Assembly (NCBI RefSeq): GCF_900100205.1
Contig: NZ_FNEQ01000005.1
Span: forward strand, 372,001 to 436,000
Reading direction: 5' to 3'
Length of the DNA: 64,000 nt
From: Duganella sp. OV510
GTDB taxonomy: Bacteria; Pseudomonadota; Gammaproteobacteria; Burkholderiales; Burkholderiaceae_D
Position numbers and translations under genes: made by a program. Below, piece after piece: positions 46,001 through 53,545 of the stretch; position 1 is the stretch's first letter; each line of letters begins with the position of its first letter. The notes under the pieces are model-generated. The model did not search any database. It saw only the letters and a list, made by a program, of their open reading frames with translations, and was not told the DNA's origin.

Positions 46001-49000
46001 GCACCTCCGGGCCCACCGGCTGACCGGCGTAATCAAACACGCGCGCGACCACCGCCAGATGGCCGTCGGCGCCAGCCTGTGCCGATTGCCATGCGACCAC
46101 GAAGCCGCCGGTATCGATGCTGCTGACGACCGGCGCGCGCTGCGCCACGCCTTCGGTGGTCGCAACATTGATCGGGCTGCCGACCGGATGGCCGGTATTG
46201 TCCAGTACCTGCACCAGCACATCCCAGCCGCTGTGGTTGGAGAACGTACCCTGCACGGAGTTACTGTGGTAGGCCACCGCGTAGCCACCGGAATACAGGC
46301 TGGCAACCACCGGCGCGCGCTGGTCGCCAGCGGTGTTACCGGCGTTGATCAGGATGTCGTTGCCGAGTGGATTGCCATTGCCGTCGAAGGCACGCGCATA
46401 GACGCCGTCGCCATTGCCGTCGGCGGCGCGGAACACCTGGATGTAACTGCCATCGTACAGCAACGACGACGCCGTGCTCTGGTAGATCTGGTAGTTGCCG
46501 GGATTGCTGCTGACCACATGATCGAGTGCTTTCAGCTCGATATTACCGTCCGAGAAAGTCAGCGTGCGGATGCTATACAGCGTGTCGGTGCCGTCGGCCG
46601 CGCCGCTGCGCTTGTCCTGCACGATGACGGCGCCATCGGCGGCGGTGCTGATGTTGTAGTCGCTCTTCCTGCCGCTGTAGACAGCCACATTGGCGCCGCC
46701 GTCGCCACGCAGCGTATCGTTGCCGGCGCCGCCCTTCAGCGTGTCGTTGCCATCGGAACCGCGCAGCAGGTCGTTGCCGCTGCTGCCGGTCAGGCTGTCG
46801 TTGCCCCAGCCGCCGCCCAGCATCTCGATATTGCTGAAGTGGATGGTGCCTTCGGTGCTGGTGCCGATGCCGGTCGCCAGGCTGGCAGTCAGGTTGGCAT
46901 TGCTGGTGAAGATCAGCGCGTCATAACCGGCGCCACCGTCGACCGTATCATTGCCGCTATACAGGTAGAAGGATTCGTCGGCGCCACTGCCGGTGAAGTT
47001 ATCGCTGTAACGGCTGTCATAGATGATCTCGACGCCGCTGACGCTGCCGCTTTCACCACGGCCGTTGTCAGCCATCACGCCGGTGGCGAGGTTCAGCGAG
47101 ACGCCGTTCAGAATGATGCTGGCGTAAGCGTTCAGTGAGTCGGCGTTGCCTTCGCCGCCGATGATGGTGTCCTGCCCGGCCGACAGTGTGAAAGCGTCAT
47201 TGCCAGCGCCGCCGTCCATCAGGTCGTTGCCGCTGTCGGCCTTGCCGCCGCTGAAGAAATCGTTGCCGTCGCCGCCCAGCAGCACGTCGTTGCCGGCGGT
47301 ATCGCGGAAGTTATCCTCGCCGCCGTTGCCGTAGACGGTATCGTTACCGGCGCCGCCATCAAGATATTCGCCACTGCTGCCACCGCGCAGCACATTGTCC
47401 AGCGCGTTGCCAATCAGTCTGCTGTAGACATTGCCATTGGCGGTCAGGTTTTCAACGTTGTCCGGCAGCGTCAGACTGCCGCTGCTGATGATGGTGTCGA
47501 CGCCGTGCCCCGCCGCCTCATTGATCGTATCGTCGGCGCTGGCGATATAGGTGTCGTTGCCCTCGCCGCCGTTGAGCGTGTCGGCGCCGCCGCCGCCGTC
47601 CAGCGTATCGTTGCCAGCGCCGCCGTTCAGCGTCTGCGCGGTGAGGTTGGCGCCGTTGTTGTACCAGTATTGCGCGGCGTCGTCACCGCTGGTGCCGTTG
47701 ATCAGCGCGCTGCTCTGCACCGTCAGCGTAAACGCCGCGCTGGCGGCGCTGCTGTTGCCATGGATGTCGGTCACCACCGCGCGCAGCTGGTGGACGCCGT
47801 CGCTGACATGGCGCGCTGCGGTCGCCCACAGTCCGGCATCGTCGGTGTAGGTGGTGGCCAGCAGCGTGTCGCCGGAGTACAGCGTCACCTTGCTGCCAAC
47901 TGCGGCATGGCCGGTGAAGACGAGGTGCTGCAGATTGGTGGTGTCGCCGCTGTTCATGGCGGCATTCAGCACATAGCGCGCGGCCTCGTATTGCGGCATG
48001 TCGCCGCCCACTACCGTCTGCACCGTGAAGGTGGTGGCGGCTGGCGCGGCACCGGTGTTGAAGTTGCCAAACTCCGGCTCGCCGTCGCCATTGATCAGTT
48101 GCTGGTAGACGCCGCCATGACCGGCCGTGTAAGCGGTCCCTTGCGTATTCCAGGTGACCAGCACATCGCCGTTGCCGCTGCCGGTCAGCGCCGGATAGCT
48201 GGGCCGGCTGCCGCCGGTATAGTCGCTGACCACGAACTGCGCGCCGCCCGGCTGGCCAGAGACGGGATCGAATTTGCGGCCGACGATGGCGTAGCCGTCC
48301 GCCGTCGCCGTGTCCCAGACCAGCATCAGCTGACCGTCGTAGACGCCGATGGCGTCGACGCCGCCGTAGTAATCGCCGGCGGCCACCGTGAACGCGTCAC
48401 TGCGCGGTGTGCCATCGCTGTTGAACAGGCGCGCCATGACGGCGCCGCTGCCATTGGTGTGCGTCACTACCCAGGTCAGCGCATATCCCCCATCCAGGTA
48501 CGCATAATTGGCGGCCGTCATTGACGCAATGGCGGAGCCGCTATACACGATCTGCTCACCGCCCAGCTTGTTGCCGGCGGCGTCCAGAAACTGCTGCGCA
48601 TAGCCGGTACTGCCATCCGCCAGCGTACCGTACCACACCACGACCATCTGGCCGTCGTCGCCAACCATGCGCACCAGCGGCGACAGCTGGTTGCCGGCAA
48701 CGGTGGTATTGATCTGCACTTCGCCGCCAACCTTGTCGCCGTTCGCATCGAACATCTGACCGTAGATGCCGGCGTTGGCGCCGCCACTTTCATGGCGCGA
48801 CTGCCACACCGCCATGTAACCACCGTCGATGGTGTAGGTCAACGACGGGAAACGCTGCTGGAAGTCGGTGGTGGTGTTCACCGCCACTTCGCCGCCAACC
48901 TTGGTGCCGTCCGCGTCAAAGCGCTGCAGGCGGATTTCCACCAGCCCCAGGTCGGTATACACCAGTTCCGGTGTGCTGTCCCACATCACCACAAAGCCGC

Positions 49001-50066
49001 CATCGCCCAGCGGCGTGACAGTCGGCGCGCGCTGGTCGCCGGTAGTGGTGGTATTCACCAGCAGGTCGTTGCTGCGCGGGTTACCGTCGCCATCGAACAG
49101 GCGCACATAAATGCCCTCGCCGCTACCGTCATTGGCACGGAACACCGTCACATAGCCGTTGCCGCCAGAGCCGCCGGTACCGAACAGCGCGATACTCTTG
49201 GGGAATAGCTGCTGGCCTGCAGGGACGCTGCTGACCACTTGCGGCAGCGGCTTCATCACCATCGCGCTGTCGGCAAACTGCAACGTTTTGACGCCGCGCA
49301 CGATGTCGCTGCCGTCCGGCGCGCCAGCACGGTTGTCCTGCACTTGCAGGTCGCCATTCGACAAGGTGGTCAGCGTGTAGTCGCTGCGGTTGCCGCTGTA
49401 GAGCGCGGTATCGTTGCCGGCGCCGCCGACCAGCGTGTCGTTGCCACCGGCGCCGGTCAGCAGGTCATCGCCGTCCAGGCCCCACAGGATGTTGGCGCCG
49501 TTGTCGCCGATCAGCGTGTCATTGAAACGGCTGCCTTCGATATTTTCAAAGTTGCTTAACACGTCCACGTCATCGTCGCCGCTGCTGGTGCCCAGCGCCA
49601 GGTTGACCATCACGCCACTGTTCACCGCAAAGCCATAGCCGACGGTATCACTGCCGCCAACGCCGCCATCCAGCGTGTCGTTGCCGCCGACGCCGTACAG
49701 GGTTTCATCGGTATCGGCGCGGCCGATGATGACGTCGGCAAATTGCTCGCTGCCGGAGATGCGTTCGATATTGGTCAGCACATCGATGCCACCGCTGCCG
49801 TCGTCAACGGTGCCGGTCTCCAGGTTGGCGGTCACCGGCCCGACCGTAGAGTAATAACTGACGCGGTCAATGCCGCCGCCGCCGTCGACAGTATCGGCGC
49901 CACGGCCACGGACGTTGATGAAATCATTGCCATCGCCGGCGTTGACCACATCGTTGCCGTTGCCGCCGAACAGGGCGTCGTTGCCGCCAAAGCCATTCAG
50001 TGTATCGCCGTCGTTGCCCGCAGCGAGGCTATCAGGACCGTTGGTCCCGTTGATAATGTTTCCCAT
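37068..50066 (-). CDS. Giant RTX adhesin-like protein (4332 aa), type I secreted
   Basis: One open frame of 13 kb. No signal peptide is seen; the first residues (MGNIINGTNGPDSLAAGNDG) are already RTX-like. The layout is: RTX (about 1-270), a beta-propeller-like block of repeated FDxxGxxVGGE/VNTTxxGDQ motifs (275-670), an Ig-like domain (679-789), RTX, then the same series again (block 1181-1579, Ig 1589-1722), then nonapeptide RTX (GGxGxDxLx) to about 4200. It ends with a typical C-terminal type I secretion region (DTFVLASATGVDTIADFVSG and a final AISDFQLIG). Calcium would fold the repeats outside the cell. No ABC/HlyD/TolC genes are nearby. It probably mediates surface attachment or biofilm formation (inference). 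Confidence 0.9.
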   Translation of the reverse strand: MGNIINGTNGPDSLAAGNDGDTLNGFGGNDALFGGNGNDVVNAGDGNDFINVRGRGADTVDGGGGIDRVSYYSTVGPVTANLETGTVDDGSGGIDVLTNIERISGSEQFADVIIGRADTDETLYGVGGNDTLDGGVGGSDTVGYGFAVNSGVMVNLALGTSSGDDDVDVLSNFENIEGSRFNDTLIGDNGANILWGLDGDDLLTGAGGNDTLVGGAGNDTALYSGNRSDYTLTTLSNGDLQVQDNRAGAPDGSDIVRGVKTLQFADSAMVMKPLPQVVSSVPAGQQLFPKSIALFGTGGSGGNGYVTVFRANDGSGEGIYVRLFDGDGNPRSNDLLVNTTTTGDQRAPTVTPLGDGGFVVMWDSTPELVYTDLGLVEIRLQRFDADGTKVGGEVAVNTTTDFQQRFPSLTYTIDGGYMAVWQSRHESGGANAGIYGQMFDANGDKVGGEVQINTTVAGNQLSPLVRMVGDDGQMVVVWYGTLADGSTGYAQQFLDAAGNKLGGEQIVYSGSAIASMTAANYAYLDGGYALTWVVTHTNGSGAVMARLFNSDGTPRSDAFTVAAGDYYGGVDAIGVYDGQLMLVWDTATADGYAIVGRKFDPVSGQPGGAQFVVSDYTGGSRPSYPALTGSGNGDVLVTWNTQGTAYTAGHGGVYQQLINGDGEPEFGNFNTGAAPAATTFTVQTVVGGDMPQYEAARYVLNAAMNSGDTTNLQHLVFTGHAAVGSKVTLYSGDTLLATTYTDDAGLWATAARHVSDGVHQLRAVVTDIHGNSSAASAAFTLTVQSSALINGTSGDDAAQYWYNNGANLTAQTLNGGAGNDTLDGGGGADTLNGGEGNDTYIASADDTINEAAGHGVDTIISSGSLTLPDNVENLTANGNVYSRLIGNALDNVLRGGSSGEYLDGGAGNDTVYGNGGEDNFRDTAGNDVLLGGDGNDFFSGGKADSGNDLMDGGAGNDAFTLSAGQDTIIGGEGNADSLNAYASIILNGVSLNLATGVMADNGRGESGSVSGVEIIYDSRYSDNFTGSGADESFYLYSGNDTVDGGAGYDALIFTSNANLTASLATGIGTSTEGTIHFSNIEMLGGGWGNDSLTGSSGNDLLRGSDGNDTLKGGAGNDTLRGDGGANVAVYSGRKSDYNISTAADGAVIVQDKRSGAADGTDTLYSIRTLTFSDGNIELKALDHVVSSNPGNYQIYQSTASSLLYDGSYIQVFRAADGNGDGVYARAFDGNGNPLGNDILINAGNTAGDQRAPVVASLYSGGYAVAYHSNSVQGTFSNHSGWDVLVQVLDNTGHPVGSPINVATTEGVAQRAPVVSSIDTGGFVVAWQSAQAGADGHLAVVARVFDYAGQPVGPEVLVGSASDFNQTTPVVTACNGGALVTWNGVTQDGVYGLIEQRLDYDGQKVGSEYLVFATAGGAATLSPAHSSRLYDDSHVLTWIYDADGVGAGEDVVMARNYDADGNPVGEAFIVSSAGRQSSSSVLYLMNDNSYMVVWDVDNADGSSAIMGRRYSGTDNSALTAEFKISNSASAGTKLFPTLAEGADGSVIVSWGTQGAVELSGSGGIYQQIIDYNGVPRFYVGDSSTTKPAAPALTVQTVVGGMQPVLDPAYPGMMYYLKDAPLSNGATVSNSHLVISGTAALGSTITIKAGTTVLGTVAVNDDGRWALDVASLASGSYALTATVTDLFGKISVASSAFNLVINNAITGTAGADGEDYWTIRGANGNAQNLTGLDGNDTLNGGGGNDTLAGGGGDDSYIVNNAGVTIVEALNAGNDTVRTAISLTLAANVENAVLTSDSGAALTGNALNNALTGGDGNDTLNGAAGNDTLAGGKGDDSYVVDTAGDVVQELDGGGTDTVVVAFTAAGTYTLTSNVENAVANGTVAIGLTGNDSNNLLTGNTAANVLTGNGGDDTLNGLGGNDSMLGGDGDDTYIVDAAGDVVVEAVNGGADTIQTSLATYVLTAANVEQLVYIGNAAFTGTGAGGNDIILGGVGNDTLNGGAGNDTLNGRGGNDSLLGGDGNDELLISGGGADVADGGAGDDVVRLTGQRADYTVTRISATDTRLVHTSSGESVLIRNVETVGFAGGEVSLNELIYNTASPGADTLEGGPGNDTLDGGAGADLLRGFGGDDTYLIDHKDDVIDEAADQGRDKALVNLAAGASYTLAANVEDATVTSTAAVGLVGNALDNALTGNAAANTLTGNAGNDTLDGGAGNDTMLGGSGDDEYLVTEAGDVVTELKDGGTDYVSTTLATHTLSANVEVLQYIGSGAFNGTGNELDNSIVGSNGNDTLNGGAGNDALYGNMGNDSLVGGAGADLFVPGRGNDTLDGGAITDRIGYSDANTASYLGSAGAVDINLATGVGLDGMGGTDKLININIVRGSQFDDKLTGSSALLLEEFQGTHGNDTIDGGAITDTLNLENSNLVSYDLAEEGVWVSLADGTSEGADTGIDTLININQVRGSNQGDVLIGSDSALIEQFEGLDGDDSIDGAGGVDFVRYDRASSAVVVSLADGTASGGAGNDTFSHIEGVRGSAFNDVLTGGNVANNDLEIFIGNGGNDSIDGGSGFDVAEYSSSLAAVNVNLVSGVALDGLGGQDALTDIEGVVGSAFNDTLTGSDAGYESFEGRAGNDTIDGKGGIDRVDYFGAKTGVVVNLVTGTASDGYGGTDKLLNIEDVIGSIYNDSITGNAADNVLIGYLGNDTLNGGAGDDLFFAGSGLDLVDGGADLDTLLLQGNFADYTITRPNATDLVLVNAATGENLTVRNVEYFSFIDGLRNYGQTIGNSVSIFPDVLTGTDNDDSLNGGGGADTMLGGKGDDIYVVDVAGDVIVEADGEGSDLVQVAFTAAGTYTLGDNVENATVTAAGTLAVNITGNALDNLLIGNAAANKLSGGAGDDTLVGGAGIDSLTGGDGDDSYVVDIGNDVITELANGGHDTVQTALTSFTLAAQVEALYYNGSGNFNGSGNAQDNQLIGNSGNDTLNGGAGADYLAGASGNDSLLGGDGDDTLEAGKGASDVADGGAGSDTLVLLGDFDDYVRTRTSATDTRLVNTTTGESVTLRNIELFRFNGVDKTLADVHFNLTSVGDDVLEGTSGNDIINGGTGKDTMSGGAGDDTYVVDVAGDVIVEADDEGADLVQVAFTAAGTYTLGDYVENATVTTAGTVAVNITGNALDNLLIGNGGANKLVGGGGNDTLNGGAGSDNMSGGDGDDLYLVDVAGDVVVELAGVGSGIDTVRTTLTTYTLGANVENVVFSSGFSVKGSGNALDNDLIGGGGNDTLSGGAGSDYLVGNSGNDSLLGEDGNDTFNSGTGSNDVVDGGAGQDSIELAGNFSDYQRSRINATDTRLVNTLTGENITVRAVEEFQFADGIRSLEQVNFNLTSVGNDVLEGTSGADTINGGTGADTMAGLAGNDTYVVDVAGDVVQEDLNQGTDLVQVAFTSVGAYTLSANVENATVTSTAAVSLVGNALDNVLTGNAAANKLSGEAGNDTLIGGAGNDTLIGGAGDDVYIVDAAGDVVTEIAGGGADRVETALASLTLAAEVEKLYYTGSAAFNGTGNLLANEIKGGNGNDTLNGGAGNDTLRGGAGNDSLLGGDGDDLLLAGVGTADIVDGGNGADTLEVLGAFASYVRTRVSATDTRLVNSATGESLIIRNVETVVFTDGAKSLAEVNDNLASAGNDSLTGTSGADTLNGGVGADTMAGLDGDDTYVVEVAGDVVTELADEGVDLVQVAFTAAGAYTLSANVENATVTSTAVVSLVGNGLDNVLTGNAAANTLTGNAGNDTLIGGAGNDTLIGGAGNDVYVVDAAGDVVTEGVSAGIDRVDTTLATYTLGVNVEQLKYTGSAAFRGTGNALDNEILGGAGNDTLTGAEGNDTLRGGAGNDSLLGGDGNDLLNAGAGTADIVDGGNGDDTLEVLGNFASYMRSRVSATDTRLVNSATGESLTIRNVESVLFADGVRTLELVHSNLASSGNDVLEGTAGDDTLNGGAGADSMAGGDGNDTYVVDVAGDVVSELADEGIDLVQVAITVAGSVYTLGANVENATVTSTATISLVGNALDNVLTGNSVGNTLSGNDGNDTLVGGAGNDTLVGGAGDDVYVVDAAGDVVTEGTGAGSDRVETSLSSHTLAANVEQLVYTGSGTFNGTGNALDNQIRGGNGNDTLVGGLGNDSLLGGLGNDNLQGGAGSDVLTGGAGNDLLNGGADADTFVLASATGVDTIADFVSGTDKISISQTVLAIGNGDQVLDGAVLRSAAGGFAASAELVLFTQNASGATAAAAAAVIGSASSAFTLGQQSLFVVDNGSNSYLYLFKSSGTDALVSAAELTQLAILTGVPATAISDFQLIG
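38281..41815. repeat. Tandem super-repeats inside the RTX gene
   Basis: A marker segment encoding SATDTRLVNSATGESLTIRN (or a close variant) recurs at phase points 38281, 39160, 40039, 40930 and 41815. The spacings are 879, 879, 891 and 885 bases (293, 293, 297 and 295 residues), all in frame. A sixth, more diverged copy lies at 43867. Each unit has the marker, RTX nonapeptides and a paired FTAAGTYTL/NVENATVT block. Confidence 0.85.
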
Positions 50067-50188
50067 GTTGTTGATCCCTGGTAATGGTTAAGCGCCACCA
50101 TCTGCGGGCGGTCGACGAAAATAGCAATTTACCAAGAAATTGTAACAACATGAAACAAAGTTAATCCTAGTGCGAATAAAACAACGGT

Positions 50189-50893
50189 TTACCTGATCCG
50201 GAAGATGACATCCACCATCTGCGACCAGCGCAACGCCTCGATCGCCAGCCAGTCCTTGTCGGCGGGCGGCACGCTGACCGTGCGGTTGCGCGGATACAGG
50301 TCGCCCGGCATCAGGCCGACCGCGTGGGTCAGGTTGCGCAACTGGCCGGACGAGATGGCGCTCACCGCCCCCACCTTCTTGCCGATGCCGGCCGCCATGG
50401 CGTCGGCGCGGCGCTGCGCGTCCTTGACGGCGGCGGCCGTCAGTTCCTGCTCGGCATGCAGCCTGTCCTTGCGGCCGAAACTGGTCGACAGATGATCGAG
50501 ATTCGGCATCGCCAGCAGCGCCTGCATGATGTCGCGCCATTTGCCGAGATCGCTGACCACAATGTGCACCGAGCTGCGGAGTTCGTAGGCCGGCGCCGCG
50601 TTGGGTTCAGGCTGCTCGGACTTGCGCATCTCCTTGCGCATATTGTGGATGTCGGCGCTGGCGTCGACGCCGTCCAGCAGCGCACGCACCTGCGCCGCCC
50701 GTTCGCTGACGGTCGCCACAGCGGCGGCTGGATCAGGGTCGTAGGCGCTGATGTCGAAATCGATCTCGCCGAGGTCCGGCGCGATCATGACGAAGCCCTC
50801 GCCGGCGGTGTGGATGAAGGGATAGGTCGGCAGGTCGGCGGCCTGCGCAACAACAGGCAACACGGCGAAGGCCAGCAGCAGTTTCTTGAACAT
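50189..50893 (-). CDS. SIMPL-domain (DUF541) periplasmic protein
   Basis: A 234-residue exported protein; ATG 50893 begins a signal peptide (MFKKLLLAFAVLPVVAQA). The SIMPL domain follows with GEGFVMIAPDLGEIDFDISA, EQELTAAAVKDAQRRADAM and a C-terminal strand. Family members (like E. coli YggE) are periplasmic or outer-membrane-linked and reduce oxidative stress; the molecular role is unknown. It lies 122 bases upstream of the RTX gene and diverges from the YecA/SEC-C gene around a palindrome. Confidence 0.85.
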   Translation of the reverse strand: MFKKLLLAFAVLPVVAQAADLPTYPFIHTAGEGFVMIAPDLGEIDFDISAYDPDPAAAVATVSERAAQVRALLDGVDASADIHNMRKEMRKSEQPEPNAAPAYELRSSVHIVVSDLGKWRDIMQALLAMPNLDHLSTSFGRKDRLHAEQELTAAAVKDAQRRADAMAAGIGKKVGAVSAISSGQLRNLTHAVGLMPGDLYPRNRTVSVPPADKDWLAIEALRWSQMVDVIFRIR

Positions 50894-50933
50894 GGGCGTG
50901 ATTCCAGAGTGAAGGAATCCACAGTATTCCACG

Positions 50934-50955
50934 AAGTAGACAATTATGTCTACTT
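50934..50955. promoter_or_regulatory. 22-base perfect-arm palindrome between SIMPL and YecA genes
   Basis: AAGTAGACA and TGTCTACTT arms (9 bases) around ATTA. It sits 41 bases ahead of the SIMPL start and 44 bases ahead of the YecA start, in the shared divergent promoter. No regulator gene adjoins, so the binding protein is unknown. Confidence 0.55.
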
Positions 50956-50998
50956 ATAAAACCCTACAATGACGGTTTCCCCTTTTGCCGCACTCGCC

Positions 50999-51532
50999 AT
51001 GAGCACACCACTGAACGACGACGAATATGAACAACTCGATGCGCTGCTGTCCGCGCTCGGCCCGCAGGCGATGGATGTCGCCCGGCTGGAAGGCCTGCTG
51101 ACCGCGCTGGTGGCCGGCCCGGCCGATGTAGCGCCGGCCAGCTGGCTGCCGCTGGTGTGGGGCGGCGCGGCCGGCAATGCCGAAGCCGAGGCGCTGGTGC
51201 TGCGTCACCACGCCTACATGCGCGAGTGGCTGCACAAAGATCCCGCCAGCTTCGAGCCGATCTACGAGTGCGGCGGCAACTGGACGGTGGACGCCTGGTG
51301 CGCCGGCTTCCTCGACGGCGTGCAGCTGGACAGCGAGGCCTGGGCGCCGCTGCGCGCCAGCCAGCCGGCCTTGCTGGCGCCGTTCCAGCAGGTCAACGCC
51401 GCCAGGGTGACGCCGGCCGTCATTCAGATCAACGCCTTCTTCCACGCGCCGCAGCCGAAAGCGGCCAAGGTCGGCCGCAACGATCCCTGCCCTTGCGGCA
51501 GCGGCGAGAAGTTCAAGAAGTGCTGCGGCTAA
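50999..51532 (+). CDS. YecA/UPF0149-type protein with SEC-C zinc motif
   Basis: A 177-residue protein. The N-terminal 120 residues match the YecA/YgfB group ([33 protein letters not shown]); the C-terminus is a SEC-C zinc finger ([19 protein letters not shown]) like that at the end of SecA. Members may bind SecA or the ribosome. ATG 50999 is chosen; ATG 50969 is possible but has no better ribosome site. It diverges from the SIMPL gene. Confidence 0.82.
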   Translation: MSTPLNDDEYEQLDALLSALGPQAMDVARLEGLLTALVAGPADVAPASWLPLVWGGAAGNAEAEALVLRHHAYMREWLHKDPASFEPIYECGGNWTVDAWCAGFLDGVQLDSEAWAPLRASQPALLAPFQQVNAARVTPAVIQINAFFHAPQPKAAKVGRNDPCPCGSGEKFKKCCG

Positions 51533-51553
51533 CTTGCAAATCAGCTCATTCTG

Positions 51554-51578
51554 AATGATAATAAGAACTATTATCATT
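51554..51578. promoter_or_regulatory. Fur box upstream of the FecI sigma factor
   Basis: AATGATAAT and ATTATCATT arms (9 bases, perfect) with a 7-base centre, 16 bases before the sigma factor start. The sequence is close to the Fur consensus (GATAATGATAATCATTATC), implying iron repression of the whole locus (inference). Confidence 0.8.
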
Positions 51579-51594
51579 TGTGACAGGCTAGGTT

Positions 51595-52119
51595 GTGGAT
51601 GTCCGGCATTACAATGAGTTGCTAGGTTTCTTTGTCCGCTCGGTGCGCGATGTGCACGAGGCGCAGGATCTGGTGCAACAGACTTTCGAGCGCATGCTGT
51701 CGAAGGAAAATGCCGGACACAAAGCTGAACATCCGCGCGCGCTGCTGTACGAGATCGCGCGCAACCTGCTGGTTGACCGTCACCGCCACCTGAGCGTGCG
51801 CCTGCACGACAACGACGACGCACTGCACAACTATCCCGCCCTGCCCGCCTGCGAACCGGAGATTGCCTATGCCGGCATGCAGCGCGTGCAACAGCTGATC
51901 GCCACCATTGAGGCGCTGCCGCCGCGCTGCCGCGAGGCGTTCGTGCGGCACCGCATCGATGGCTTGTCGCATGCCGAAGTGGCGGCGGAAATGGCGATCA
52001 GCCTGAACATGGTCGAGCGCCACATCATGCTGGCGGTGGCCACTTGCCGCAAGGCGCTGGGTGATAGCGGCCAGGCGGCCACCGCGCGGCGCTGCACACA
52101 GCTCGCTGGCCTGAGCTGA
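51595..52119 (+). CDS. FecI-type ECF sigma factor
   Basis: A 174-residue extracytoplasmic-function sigma factor. Region 2 is YNELLGFFVRSVRDVHEAQD and VQQTFERML; region 4 is LPPRCREAFVRHRIDGLSHA, EVAAEMAISLNMVERHI. It starts at GTG 51595, just after a Fur box. The next genes are FecR, the TonB receptor and a PepSY protein, so it turns on iron uptake when the receptor signals through FecR. Length and order match classical FecI. Confidence 0.92.
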   Translation: MDVRHYNELLGFFVRSVRDVHEAQDLVQQTFERMLSKENAGHKAEHPRALLYEIARNLLVDRHRHLSVRLHDNDDALHNYPALPACEPEIAYAGMQRVQQLIATIEALPPRCREAFVRHRIDGLSHAEVAAEMAISLNMVERHIMLAVATCRKALGDSGQAATARRCTQLAGLS

Positions 52120-52165
52120 TGACGGCCCGGTGCCTGGCCGGGTATGAAGTCGCTATAATCTCGCC

Positions 52166-53461
52166 ATGACGCCCCGCCCGCCACAGCCACACTCCCACAC
52201 GCCCGCCGCCGACACGCCGGCGCAGGATGCGTCCTTGCTGGACGAATTGTCGCCAGTGGAATATGAAGCGCTGCGCTGGTCGGTGCGCGTGGCAGATGGC
52301 CTGGATGCGCCAGGGCGCCAGCAGTTCGACGCCTGGCTGGCAGCCGACGCCACGCATCGCGCCGCCTATGCCGACATGGCCGGCGTGCTGGATGAAGTCG
52401 ATGCGCTGCCGCCCGCCGCCGCCGCGCATCTGAGCGCCCGCGTGGTGATCGACTCGGCTGCCGCGTCGGCCGCCAACGCGCTCCACAGCAACCGCGCCGC
52501 CAGCCCATCTGCAGCAGACGCGACGCCGCGCGAGCCACAGACCGCCACGCGCACAACGCCAGCTGGGCCATCGCCCCCTGCGAACGCAACGCCAGCCGGG
52601 CCTTCGACCGCTGCGAGCACGACGCCAGCCGGACCATCGACCGCTGCGAGCGCGACGCCAGCCGGACCATTGACCGCTACGAACGCAATGCCAGCGGCAC
52701 CATCGACCGCTGCGAGCGCGACGCCGCGCCGCGCCTGGCTGCAACATGCGCTGGCTGGCGTCGCAGTGCTGGCAACGGTCGGCGCGGGCTGGGCCGGTTA
52801 CCAGCACTGGCAACAGCAGCCAACGTTCCAGCAACACTACGCCACCGCGCGTGGCCAGCAATTAAACACCGATCTGCCGGACGGCAGCCGCCTGCAACTC
52901 GACACCGCCACCGCCGCCGACGTCACGCTGTACCGCGACCACCGCGAAGTGCGCCTGACCGAAGGCCAGGCCGTATTCAAGGTCCATGGCGACAAGGCCC
53001 GCCCGTTCGACGTGCTGGCCGGCGACTCGCGCATCACCGTGGTCGGTACGAAATTCTCGGTGCGCTACCTGCCCGCCGGCATGCAGGTTGCCGTCATGGA
53101 AGGCAAGGTGCGCGTACAAGGTGGCGGCGAAGTGCGCCACCTGCTGCCTGGCCAGACCATCAGCGCCGGCAAGGATGGCCAGTTGAGCGAGGTTTCCAGC
53201 ATGCCGGTCGACGCCATGGCCTCCTGGCTGAGTGGCCGCCTCAGCTTCGACAACGCCCCGCTCATCGCTGTGCTGGCCGAACTGGCGCGCTACGGCGACA
53301 CCGGCCTGCAAGTTCACGATGCCAAGGTCGGCCAACTGACCGTCACCGCCAGCGTCAATCTGCGCGACCCGCAAGGCTTCGCCCGCAGCCTGCCGCGCGT
53401 GCTGCCGGTGCGTCTGCGCGCGCTGCCCGGCGGCGGCAGCGACATCGTCGCCGCAAAATAA
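52166..53461 (+). CDS. FecR anti-sigma / signal-transducing protein with long Ala/Pro linker
   Basis: A 431-residue inner-membrane protein, longer than usual FecR (about 320). Residues 20-80 are the cytoplasmic DUF4880 part (EYEALRWSVRVADGLDAPGR, QFDAWLAADATHRAAYADM); 115-188 is low-complexity, carrying five 11-residue repeats; 190-212 is the membrane helix. The periplasmic FecR domain follows (QLNTDLPDGSRLQLDTATA, VYRD/EVRLTEGQAVFKV), then a C-terminal receptor-contact domain. It binds FecI inside and the TonB receptor signal domain outside. The linker expansion is unusual. Confidence 0.9.
   Translation: MTPRPPQPHSHTPAADTPAQDASLLDELSPVEYEALRWSVRVADGLDAPGRQQFDAWLAADATHRAAYADMAGVLDEVDALPPAAAAHLSARVVIDSAAASAANALHSNRAASPSAADATPREPQTATRTTPAGPSPPANATPAGPSTAASTTPAGPSTAASATPAGPLTATNAMPAAPSTAASATPRRAWLQHALAGVAVLATVGAGWAGYQHWQQQPTFQQHYATARGQQLNTDLPDGSRLQLDTATAADVTLYRDHREVRLTEGQAVFKVHGDKARPFDVLAGDSRITVVGTKFSVRYLPAGMQVAVMEGKVRVQGGGEVRHLLPGQTISAGKDGQLSEVSSMPVDAMASWLSGRLSFDNAPLIAVLAELARYGDTGLQVHDAKVGQLTVTASVNLRDPQGFARSLPRVLPVRLRALPGGGSDIVAAK
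52556..52720 (+). repeat. Five 33-base tandem repeats in fecR
   Basis: Units at 52556, 52589, 52622, 52655 and 52688, each 33 bases and encoding TPAGPSTAASA-like 11-residue units. They are in frame, so copy changes would lengthen or shorten the cytoplasmic linker without breaking the gene. Confidence 0.85.
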
Positions 53462-53545
53462 ATCAAACTATTTTTGCCGGCGACATCAGGGTTCGCCATC
53501 CTGATACGTCTTCTCCACAACACAAGCCACTTTGGAGAAGAGTCA

